Assembly (NCBI GenBank): GCA_021229015.1
Contig: CM037789.1
Span: forward strand, 24,468,190-24,532,189
Length of the DNA: 64,000 bases
Direction: 5' to 3'
DNA from: Solen grandis
Taxonomy: Eukaryota; Mollusca; Bivalvia; Adapedonta; Solenidae
Shown: one piece after another, positions 55,201-64,000 of the stretch
How positions within the stretch are numbered: position 1 is the first letter of the stretch
Layout of the letters: the number at the start of each line of letters is the position of its first letter
The notes under the pieces: model-generated
What the model was told of the DNA's origin: nothing
Databases searched by the model: none
The model's input: only the letters and a program-made list of their open reading frames with translations
Program-made: the position numbers and the translations under genes

Positions 55201-58200
55201 GGATCTATCGCTAAGGAGATGTGCTTGAAGTATGGCGGAATTCTGGAAGGAGAGGGCTGTGATAACCATTACTATCCTGACGTCTTCTTCTTCTCGTGCC
55301 TTCTCTTTTGGGGACCTTCTTCTTTGCTTCTGCATTTAAGGACTTCAAAACTAGTCCGTACTTTCCAACATTTGTAAGTATATATCTCGTAACCTTGTCT
55401 ATTTTCCAATATCCACGACTTTTAATTAATAGAACTTAAACATTTCTCCCGTATCTGAACTACATCACATGTTTAAAAGGTCTTCCATCAAGAGACATTT
55501 TGAAGGAGTGTTCAACTGCAAAATGACTCCAGTTACTTTTGATCAATAAACATTTTCAGTTGAATCTCTTTATTTACATTTGATTGTTATTATAAAGTTG
55601 AACACAAACCATTTCAAAATAGTCTCTGTTCTTGCAATCCCCACTTCATATGAAGAATTGGAGAGATTAGTAACTCGAAGTGATCCTTGAGCAAAGCATC
55701 TAAACGAAGAGATATTGGACTTGAAATTTCAGACTAAAAATAAAAGAAATCAAATCAAATCTCTTTTGATGTTGATTTTAACATTTCAAGAGGAAATGAT
55801 TTTAAAGATGCAATAAAAGAGACCTCGTCACGTATGATGTTGTGTTTAGGTAATCCATCCATCATTAAATCTTAATCATGGTTCTTCAAGTGCTTTAAAA
55901 AAAAAGTTCAGTTCATATGCAAGCTTAATTGACTTGGAGTTATAGGCTCTTTTGCTCAAAGTCTGTAAAAGCTTGCATTTAATATATAATTCCCATGATC
56001 ACTTGATTGACTATGATCAGAATTTATTGTTGAATGGTTTACTTTGAATGCGACATTGTACCTTTATGTAATTCATCGATCTATGCTGACATTATCCGTT
56101 GATTAGAGCATCTCCGGAAAATGCAGTTGTAATGTAAGAATGTTTACGTATATGAATTGAGCGAGTAGGAAAACCTGGATATCTGACAAATCACTGACAA
56201 AATGTTTTATATCTTTTTCTAGGTTCGCCAAATCGTCAGTGACTTTGCCGTGCTTCTTTCAATTATCATTATGGTAGGAATCGACATGTTGGTTGGAATT
56301 TCCACCCCGAAACTTGAGGTCCCGGACAAATTCCAGGTATTTATCAATTTGCCAATGCCTATTAGTATCCTAACTCTAACGTCTAGACCAATAATAAAAA
56401 ATACTTATATTTGACTTTCGTCAGATGCTGATTAAATTGATTTCGTTTACAAGTACTGATTTGGGGGGGGGGGGGTTATCAAAATATGCTAAAGATATGT
56501 TTCTTTAGGGACGTTTGCCCATCCCTTTAAATATGAATGCAAGTATGCATTATGCCGTCGAAACAAAACGTGAAAACAATTCTACCATCGGCATTTTTGT
56601 CTACCTATGGCATTACAAATATTTCCATATATTCCAAATAATGATCACATCGGAATTTACAAAAAAAACTTTTATTTAAAGGGAATACACGTATGTATAT
56701 AATCGTCGAAACAGATTTTTTTCTTAAAAAATCTACCATCATTTTATCAGTATCTTTTTATTCATCATTTGTCTACCTATGGAATCACAACTATTATTCC
56801 AATTATCGCAGCCCACAAGACACGCAGACCGTGGCTGGTTCATCTCGCCATTCAGCGACAAAAACCCATGGTGGTGTCCATTCGCGGCCATCGTCCCTGC
56901 CTTCCTCGCCCTGGTTTTGATTTTCATGGATCAGCAGATTACCGCCGTCATCGTTAACAGGAAGGAGAATAAACTGAAGGTACAGACTTGAAGTTCAAAC
57001 TTTTACCTTACTTTTGAAGCAAGAAACATGTTCTTGCAACGTATGCTATGATAGCAAAACGTACAACGTACACGTATGATAACAACATTTGCATGAATCA
57101 TAGCAAATCGTAAAACGTAGATGTATGATAACAGATAGAAAAAGAAAAAGGGAAAAAACCGTACTTTTATGATGGCAAAACGTACAGTTATGATAGCAAA
57201 ATGTACAACGTACATTTATGATAGCAAAACGTACAGTTATGATAGCAAAACGTACAACATACAGTTATGATAGCAAAACGTGCATGTTTGATAATAAATA
57301 GCAAAACGTACTATGTAAATTTATGATAGCAAATTTATAAAACGTACAATTTAAAAGTATAACGCATTTATGATAGCAAACGTGCATGTTTGATAGCAAA
57401 TAGCAAACGCAGATGTATGATAGCAAAGCATACAGGGAACATGTATGATACCACATATAGGATAGCAAAATGTTTTTAACCAAAGAGCGCGCATGAAAGA
57501 TGCAAAACGTGCAAGGTACACGTTTGATAGTAACACGTATTTAACCATGCTAGATTATGATAGCCTTGCATTATTACCGGGATACCACGTGCATATTACA
57601 GAAAGGGAACGGATACCATCTTGACATGCTGGTCGTGGCGGTCTGTATCGCTTTGTGTTCCGTGCTGGGCCTCCCTTGGTATGTGGCCGCCACTGTGTCC
57701 GCCATTGCCCATATCATGTCCTTGAAGAAAGAGTCAGAGAGCGCAGCTCCCGGTGAAAAACCGGTCTTCCTTGGCTGCAGGTAACGTTCTAGGGATTTTA
57801 TAATTGGAATATTGTAAGATTTTCGTTGACATTAATTTTCGTTGATTATGTACCTTAGGGAAATTTCGTGGGTACATTTAGTCGTGGATCTATGTTCTAG
57901 ACAACGTGAGGTCTACATAAGAGACAAGCTTTCTTGGGGATTAATATTCGAGGATAAAACCCACCACGAAATTGACGAAAATTAGTGTCCCACGAAAATT
58001 TATGATTTCACAGTAGGCTGCAATACTATACTATGATTGCATGATAATTCCTGTGTCGTGATTTTTAACTTTGACGTCAAGACGCACGATTTTGATAAAT
58101 TGTACATTCGCAGATTCACCTTTTCCAATAGATGTGCCGCCATTTACAAAGCCTAACTTCGACAGCTCTAGTAAAAAAGAGTAAATCCAAACTGCTCAAG

Positions 58201-61200
58201 GAAGAAGTACCTTAGAAAATATTTATCAATAGCACACTGATAGAGCAAAACATACTGTTAACCCATAATTAACATATACGTACATAAAATAATTTTTTTA
58301 TTTTTGATAGAGAACAAAGAGTTACGGCTTTGCTCGTTGGTATCCTCAGCGGCCTTGCAGTCTTCCTCACCAGTATTCTTAAGGTAATTCTTACTCTCCT
58401 ACCTTTATTTTTTCAGAGTCAATTCACTGATATAAAGGCCTTCTAAAAAATTAAAAAATACATACCTCACCACGTTTGTTTTTTAACAAATCGACCTTTT
58501 TTAATTGAAAAAAAAAGCCAAATTTGCAAACACTAAAATGTGACTTTTCGAACCTTCAAATTTTAGCAAATTACTGTTTGTGATACTTTTAATTTCCTTA
58601 ACAAATGAACCTAAAAATTTGGGCATTCCTCTACCATCCTACTTAAAGTAAATGAGATTTTCCACACACAAAAAAATAGAATCAGTTATAAACCTCTGAA
58701 ACGTCATTAACGGGTATCTTTGCAGAAATTGAAGTCTGGCAACACTGTTGCTTAGTCCAACCTTCTCGACTTATGAATGAAATGATTGGTCTGTGTTTCA
58801 GTGATAACTACAAAAGACCGTGGTAGCATCAGAAATATCCAATTTTCTTGATTTTCATTCCTAGTCTTTTTTTCTTTCTTTTTTTTTCTTTTTTTTTTTT
58901 TTTGACGAACTCCTAGGAGCCTACAATAAAGTCCTAAGCATTTGAACTTAAAACAGAATATTCCTAATAGTCTTAATATTTTATGGGTTATGTATCACAA
59001 TGTTTCCTCACGTTCACTTGTAATCTCTTTTTCCGTTTTTTAACCGTGATTAGACCATTAAATTATATATATGAAATAAACTATATGTCTTCTAAAATTC
59101 ACTAACATAATGTCATTTTTATTTAATGCTTTTCTGTGTATTATAGGGAAATATCAGTGAATTTTGGACTTAAAAATGATGATATTCACTGTTTCAAACA
59201 ATAACTATTTCCATTTTTATATTTTCACTTTTTTGTGACGGGACTAATTTTTTCCCTTTATGGAACCCCCAAAATGGAAGAAAATCTTTAAATTGAAAGG
59301 AAAATTGTTGGTTTCAGTGGAATATCATTTTTAATTCATAATGCAAGAAAGGAAAATAGATATTTTCCTCTTCACTCGATGTGTGATAATTATTCTCTAT
59401 ATATCCAGGTTATTCCTATGTCCGTGTTATACGGAGTGTTCCTGTACATGGGAGTGGCCGCCTTGAAAGGAATGCAGGTGAGATGCATTGTTTTTTCTTT
59501 TGATTTTACAGCATCATTTTAACTATGAATTTGCCAAATATCTCGAGAAAGGTCTTCCCTAATAGAATTATGTTCTGTAAAAGCTAGGTCTTCTTGTTTG
59601 AATAAATGATAAACAAAGAATAGCGACTTTGGCAAAAGAAATCACGTATAACGTTTGGCGCAAAGTTGAGGAATATGTGCTTCCTTTTTTGACAAAGTGT
59701 TAAAGTACATGGCAGCATGTCAAGGCAAGTCGTTTTATGGAAAATCAGCTTCTACGACTTTCACGAATATCAGAATTTGCTCTGAGCAAAAAAAAATGAT
59801 ATATTAAAATTAAAATTGTAGGATGCACACATTCTGTAAAATCATTAATTTTTGTGTTTGGAGGGGGGGGGGGGAATAATTTTCGTTGATTTCGCAGACG
59901 GTATTATCCAAGAATATTATCTCCACAAAAATTCTTTCATTGGATTGACCTTACATTTGAGATTCCATGTATCCACGAATATAGCTACCCATAAATTGTT
60001 ACGAATCCAATGAAATTTTATGTCAACAAAAAAGAATGATTTAACAGTATTACTGATTAACCAATATTACTTACATTACGTTGTTGTGCAGTTTATCGAC
60101 CGGCTCGCGCTGCTCATGATCTAACAGTATTACTGATTAACCGATATTACTTACATTACGTTGTTGTGCAGTTTATCGACCGGCTCGCGCTGCTCATGAT
60201 CTAACAGTATTACTGATTAACCGATATTACTTACATTACGTTGTTGTGCAGTTTATCGACCGGCTCGCGCTTTACGTTGTTGTGCAGTTTATCGACCGGC
60301 TCGCGCTGCTCATGATCTAACAGTATTACTGATTAACCGATATTACTTACATTCCGTTGTTGTGCAGTTTATCGACCGGCTCGCGCTGCTTATGATGCCA
60401 GCCAAGTACCAACCTGACCTGACGTACCTGAGGCACGTGAAGATCAAGCGAGTTCATCTATTCACCCTTATCCAGATATTTTGTCTGGCCGTCCTGTGGG
60501 TCATCAAAATGGTCAAGTCTGTGTCTATTGCTTTCCCAGTCATGGTAAGATATGTGCAATTTGACCTGTATTGGCGGTTAGTTTAAATGATACCAAATTA
60601 GCATTTTGGTATACGTTTAACCTCCATTTAGATATCGTCTCTGTCAAGCGGTCATATACATTTTGTTCCCTTGACTGGACGCTTAATACAGGTTTGATTG
60701 TATGCAGTTTTGGGTATCTTTTCTTAAAAATGTTTGCGTGTGTCTGATTAATATACATTTCTTCCGAGTGGTTAGAGCGTCCGCCCCGGAATCGGGAGGT
60801 CGTGGGTTCGATCCCCGGCCACGACATGCCATATGCAGTTGGAAGCACTGTACCTGTCTCAAGTAGACATAGTCTCCGAGAGACTAAAATACTGTCGGCG
60901 TGACGTTCAATCCAACAAACAAACATTTCTTCCGTTTTGTAAATGTAATTTTAATTCTCTGCCAATTCTGGATTTCCATATAAACAATTCTACGGTATGA
61001 GTATGATAATATTCGCGTCATTTTATCAGTTTCTGTTCTTTTAGTACGAGTATCTTTACGTCACAACGTCAAAAACTTCATGTTTGTTGTTAGATGCTGA
61101 ATTGAGTTTTGACATTATTTGATGTATGGGGCTTAAACATTTTCTATTGTAATAGGTTGTCGGTACCTGCTTCGTGCGCAAGGCCATGGACTATCTCTTT

Positions 61201-62073
61201 ACCCAGTATGAGTTACAATACCTGGACGATATCATGCCTGGGGACGAGAAGAATGCTGTGGAAGATGCAAAGAAAGCCAGAGAAGAGGTATTTTTTATCC
61301 CTTACTCTTTTTGTACTCAAGTAAAAGAAAATTGCGTTGTGGTTCAGTGGTAACGTATCTGACTGCGGATCTGAAGGTTGCGGGTTCAAACACTGTTGTG
61401 GATAAGGATTTGTTATGATCTTCCCAGGCGCAAAGTACTAGTACAACTCAGGAACCGCCAAGAGGGAGCTGAATTAGTTATAAGAACGTGTTTCTCAATT
61501 GACGTAAAGTAAATAAGTTTAAGCTAAACTTCTATGAAACGCTTGGCTTTCATTATACCAAAATGAATCTGTCGATCTAGATTTACAAGGAGGTCGTAGC
61601 TGCGCTCCCAGGTTGCGACATACAAAGGCCGCTAAAATTTGTACTGGCATATCTCCATTGTGTTTGACGCTCAACGCTTAAGAGTTGTTCCCTTCGAATA
61701 CAGTTAATTCTGTAAGGCAACATGTAATGCTTACTATCTCTTTTTATAAGTAAAAAAGGGGGTTCCGGCAGTCCTATATCACTCACAGAATGGGTGATAT
61801 GAGTGAATGATTAGAACACAGTACTTGTTCAGTTGGTGTAAAATGAAATGATTTTGTTTAGGCGGAGTCTCTGTTAGATGAAAATGAAAAAGACGATAGA
61901 GAGATCATGATGGACCTGAAGATGAAACACACGATGGGAGGGAAGTTCGGGTACCAGGCCATCCCTAATTCTGACAGGGTCAATATCACAGAGGAGGTGA
62001 ACAAAACTGGCATCTGGATGCAGGTCCGGCGTGACTCTGTCCCGATGCTGGAAAGTATGAACAACTCTAACAA
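52240..62073 (+). CDS. SLC4 bicarbonate transporter, Na+-coupled type, transmembrane domain (5' incomplete)
   Basis: Exons: 52240(partial)-52344, 52774-52948, 54123-54256, 54807-55373, 56223-56336, 56812-56979, 57602-57780, 58311-58383, 59409-59477, 60368-60544, 61156-61287 and 61862-62073. All join in phase if one missing base is allowed in the 54807 exon, giving about 702 residues. Landmarks in order: [173 protein letters not shown] and FPVM. The large third extracellular loop has NGT, NLT and NET glycosylation sites and paired Cys (CHC ... CLKYGG ... EGCDNH), as in Na+/HCO3- cotransporters, unlike AE-type anion exchangers. It is a plasma-membrane acid-base transporter, potentially relevant to shell calcification. 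The roughly 400-residue cytoplasmic domain is not seen; an internal ATG ([12 protein letters not shown]) lies in the first exon. The last exon ends AA/gtaagt; reading on gives Lys then TAA, so the end is either there or off-window. Confidence 0.93.
53006..53075 (+). repeat. MITE family A, truncated copy
   Basis: Reads atccaacattatcttataat, catgatctttcaaatgctta and aaaagacttaagtgcagatg, the left third of family A. In an SLC4 intron. Confidence 0.7.
54049..54104. repeat. (GCT)n then (GAT)n microsatellite beside an SLC4 acceptor
   Basis: A gctgctgct run and an interrupted gatgatgat run end about 19 bases before the acceptor ttctctag of the exon at 54123. Length change here could affect branch-point spacing. 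Confidence 0.9.
55305..55313 (+). other. 1-base frameshift in the SLC4 exon
   Basis: In frame up to FFSCLLF the protein is SLC4-like. After cttttgggg the open frame continues as GPSSLLLHL, whereas the frame obtained by adding one base gives [16 protein letters not shown] then PYFPTF and a correct phase-0 donor at 55373. One base is therefore missing in the T4G4 run. Confidence 0.92.
55847..56045 (+). repeat. MITE family A, copy 5
   Basis: Reads ggtaatccatccatcattaa, atcttaatcatggttcttca, ttggagttataggctctttt, cccatgatcacttgattgac and ttgttgaatggtttactt. Good inverted ends. SLC4 intron. Confidence 0.8.
57040..57555. repeat. Irregular array of tatgatagcaaaacgtac
   Basis: The 18-base motif ttatgatagcaaaacgtaca recurs at variable spacing (about 25-60 bp), with variants gtttgatagcaaat and catgtatgata. 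It fills the SLC4 intron just before the exon at 57602. Confidence 0.85.
57803..58016 (+). repeat. MITE family C, copy 2
   Basis: Reads attttcgttgacattaattt, gttgattatgtacctta, gtggatctatgttctagac, acgtgaggtctacataagag, ccacgaaattgacgaaaa, ttatgatttcacagta. Nearly the same as 34026-34215. Confidence 0.85.
59831..60049 (+). repeat. MITE family C, copy 3, diverged
   Basis: Starts tctgtaaaatcattaatttt and ends aaaaaagaatgatttaacagt, with a 12-base G run inside. Its right end is the start of the first 80-bp tandem unit that follows. Confidence 0.75.
60041..60396 (+). repeat. 80-bp tandem duplication carrying a splice acceptor and exon start
   Basis: Units start at 60041, 60121, 60201 and 60317, with an extra 46-bp partial at 60271-60316. 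Each has the acceptor ttgttgtgcag followed by the first 27-29 bases of the SLC4 exon. Five acceptors put exon starts at 60092, 60172, 60252, 60288 and 60368. Only the last continues into the full exon. The first, second and fourth read [10 protein letters not shown] then TAA; the third reads through one more unit and stops at the same TAA. Confidence 0.97.
60552..60710 (+). repeat. Dispersed repeat family H, copy after an SLC4 donor
   Basis: Starts gtgcaatttgacctgtattg about 8 bases after the donor of the exon ending at 60544, then agcattttggtatacgttta, ctgtcaagcggtcatata and gcttaatacaggtttgat. Confidence 0.7.
60768..60925 (+). mobile_element. tRNA-derived SINE type 3
   Basis: Well-preserved head: ccgagtggttagagcgtccg (A-box) and gtcgtgggttcgatccccgg (B-box), 72-nt tRNA-like spacing. 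Body: ggaagcactgtacctgtctc and tagacatagtctccgagag; tail tactgtcggcgtgacgttca then (caaa)n. I judge it a SINE rather than a tRNA gene because body and tail continue without a terminator. Confidence 0.8.
61334..61475 (+). mobile_element. SINE type 4, copy 2
   Basis: Head ttgtggttcagtggtaacgt, atctgactgcggatctgaag and gcgggttcaaacactg, then cttcccaggcgcaaagtact and caggaaccgccaagagggag. The same family is at 48951-49085 and as a scrap at 39862-39912. In an SLC4 intron. Confidence 0.78.
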
Positions 62074-62106
62074 GTAAGTATATACGTTGGATGTAGACAT
62101 ATATAC

Positions 62107-62333
62107 CAGGCCCCGAGTTCTCAAAAATATTGAAAATTGTACTCCTGCTTAAACTCATATTTAAACTCATATTTAAACTCATATTTTAACTCATGTGATT
62201 ATCTTATTTGAATTAGTTTGATTAATTAGCGGTGCTCAAAACGTCTTTTATTCACATTCTAAGCTAATTCGAAGTTTTTACTCAATCACGCTTGTTTCAG
62301 ATGACAACGTATTACTCAAACTAAAGCTTAAGC

Positions 62334-62364
<31 letters not shown>

Positions 62365-62488
62365 GTTGTTTTTTTTGACAGAGAGAGAGCGCTGCTAAAA
62401 TGTCAGATTCTGGCTTAAACTCAGTTGAGCAGATATTTGAGTATAAGGCTGAGACCGTACTTCAGTATTTTTCGAGAACACGGGGCCA
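62107..62488 (+). mobile_element. Family F element, large copy
   Basis: Left end ggccccgagttctcaaaaat; right end tatttttcgagaacacgggg then cc. Clean terminal inverted repeats. Inside are four tandem tttaaactcata words and a poly-T tract (62339-62364). About 380 bp against 150 for the short copy. Confidence 0.82.
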
Positions 62489-62591
62489 GAAACAGCCCCA
62501 CTACATGGAACTTATCTCAGGAAAGAATATTGTACACTGAATTGTTGTTCCTAAATATGAAAATATGTACATTTAAAAAATAACAAATTAG

Positions 62592-62772
62592 ACAGTTTAA
62601 CCTGTATTAGCAGTCACCTGTATTAAGCGGCATCAGCATTTAGCGGTCAAGTTTACTGTTACTAAACTAGCATTTTGTTATATAATAACCACCATTTAGC
62701 GGCCATCTCTGTTAAGCGGTCACTTTTTCTTGTTTCCTTTACTGGCCGTTTAAGACAAGTTTAACTGTATAC
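62592..62772 (+). repeat. Dispersed repeat family H, copy 4
   Basis: Reads gacagtttaacctgtattag, cctgtattaagcggcatc, agcggccatctctgttaagc, ggtcactttttcttg and ggccgtttaagacaag, then tttaactgtat. Best-preserved copy, with acagttt/aaactgt inverted ends. Confidence 0.78.
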
Positions 62773-63559
62773 ATGTATAGAAATAAATGCAAATCCATAA
62801 ATCAGACGTAAGAAGGTTTATCTATCAAATTATGTTACTTTAATGGTTAGTCACACAGAAAAGTATGATTATATGAAAATTGATCCTCAAGTGTTTACTG
62901 TTAATGTAGTTAATTCGCTATACTATTTTCTAAAAGTCTTTACCATTTCTTATCACCCTTTCCCAGAGTTAGTTCAAATTGAAAAATGATAAAAGCTGCA
63001 ATTTTCCCTGATTATCAAATATTTCTAATCCAATGATTGGTATTCAATGGGATCGGATTGTCAGTAACAATTATATTAACTATTTAAATAAATACTTGAA
63101 TGTACATAATATCATGTTTTCATCATAAACATCAGCGGTAAATAATTTTATATAACTTACCTGCTCTTTCTTGTTTTCAGGTTTTCGAAAATGCTTATTT
63201 AGGTCCCAAAACCTTATTCGGTTTACTTCCACATAATTAATTTATTAATTATTTAATTCGATATTTTTCCGGGGACAGATTATCCGAGCATCGTTTAATC
63301 GAACTTAATTCAAACTCCCAGTGCGGAGAATCAGACAAAAAAAAACAACAGGAAAATATTCTCGGTAATTCGAATCTTGCGATTTTCTGGGCATTTCATT
63401 TGTTCCCCATCGGTTTTCGAAACTATTCAAGTTTAAAGTATTGCTAACGCCAATATCCATGACTTTGAGCTACTGACTAGAGAATGTTCTAATACGAGCC
63501 CTTGAATGGGTATGAAGCCATGGCAAATGTCAAAGATTACCTAGGACACTCAAATTCAG
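62773..63559. other. Non-coding 3' flank
   Basis: No further SLC4 exon could be recognised. An acceptor-like cttgttttcag at 63170-63180 is followed by only a few open codons (FSKMLI then TAG when read as GTT TTC GAA shifted frames), not convincing as a terminal exon. Confidence 0.4.
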
Positions 63560-63975
63560 AGTACTGTAAAATCACTAACCCTAATAGCGATCAACTCCAT
63601 CTTTGCCATGCATATTATTTAACAATACATATGTATAAGCTTTTAAAATGCCAAACAATGGTAATCTTAGGGGCAAACTGACATGTTATGACAAGTGACA
63701 GAAGTTCTTTTATTACCTCCCCTTGATAATTTTTTGTTGCTCCCCTGAAAACTCAAAAAGTGACTTTCCCCATTTTCCTATTGTAAAGTTGGATTTTTTT
63801 TTCACGAAAGGTGATGCATAATCATAAAATGCATCTTTCTACCATGATTTTTTCTCATAAATCAAATTCAGTTTTTCATATTCACAGAAAATGTTTATTT
63901 TCCATAGGCTACAATGTTAACTTACATGCAGATTATTTCCCCCAAATCAAAATTGAAAAAATAAACTCTTGTTGA
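63560..63975 (-). repeat. Dispersed repeat family G, minus copy
   Basis: Contains taatcttaggggcaaactga, attacctccccttgataat and ctgaaaactcaaaaagtgac, the reverse complement of words at 3540-3660. The right end is cut near the window edge. Confidence 0.75.
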
Positions 63976-64000
63976 TTTTTTTTATATTTTTGAATGTCTT

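Noticed and set aside
60768..60840. Possible functional tRNA gene
   Set aside because: A and B boxes are good, but the sequence continues into a SINE body and a (caaa)n tail, as in other SINEs here.
43912..62073. A single HEPN-SLC4 fusion gene
   Set aside because: The HEPN chain has its own plausible terminal exon with a stop at 51722, and a 100-N gap separates the two; no exon links them.
62373..62410. Possible last SLC4 exon after tttttttgacag
   Set aside because: The acceptor-like site lies inside the family F element and its poly-T tract; downstream sequence is the element's own arm.

Overview
This is eukaryotic DNA, most likely from a mollusc and probably a bivalve. Genes are split by GT-AG introns of hundreds to thousands of bases. 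The intergenic DNA is AT-rich and dense in tRNA-headed SINEs, short inverted-repeat elements (MITE-like) and microsatellites. The protein families fit an animal. The species cannot be named from sequence alone. Two runs of exactly 100 N (2040-2139 and 52140-52239) are scaffold gaps of unknown true size.

Five protein-coding genes can be rebuilt exon by exon. (1) 2651-8678, plus: the C-terminal half of a prolyl 4-hydroxylase alpha-like protein whose iron and 2-oxoglutarate ligands look lost; its 5' part is in or beyond the first gap. (2) 12957-16502, plus: a complete 213-residue PEBP-family protein with an N-terminal hydrophobic segment, so secreted or membrane-anchored. (3) 36018-25060, minus: a protein of about 735 residues with N-terminal TPR-like repeats, a SMYD5-like SET/MYND core and a second, complete MYND zinc finger at the C-terminus; one frameshift lies in its first coding exon. 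(4) 43912-51722, plus: a disordered N-terminus followed by a DZIP3-type HEPN domain whose catalytic His is replaced by Asn; the junction of its last exons has a phase conflict. (5) 52240-62073, plus: an SLC4 bicarbonate transporter of the Na+-coupled type, transmembrane domain only. Its cytoplasmic N-terminal domain is missing at the second gap, one exon carries a 1-base frameshift, and one exon is preceded by four decoy copies of its own splice acceptor.

The rest is repeat-rich. It includes a 25-bp minisatellite (1-898), a 34-bp satellite-like array (about 10345-11640), a 17-bp-motif AT-rich array (about 20770-21290), at least eight dispersed short families in two or more copies, and several SINE types. 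Two nested insertions (a SINE inside an inverted-repeat element at 31.8 kb, a MITE inside the same family at 15.5 kb) give relative ages. The five genes have no evident functional link and do not form a pathway. Strand, spacing and repeats fit an ordinary gene neighbourhood of a repeat-rich invertebrate genome.
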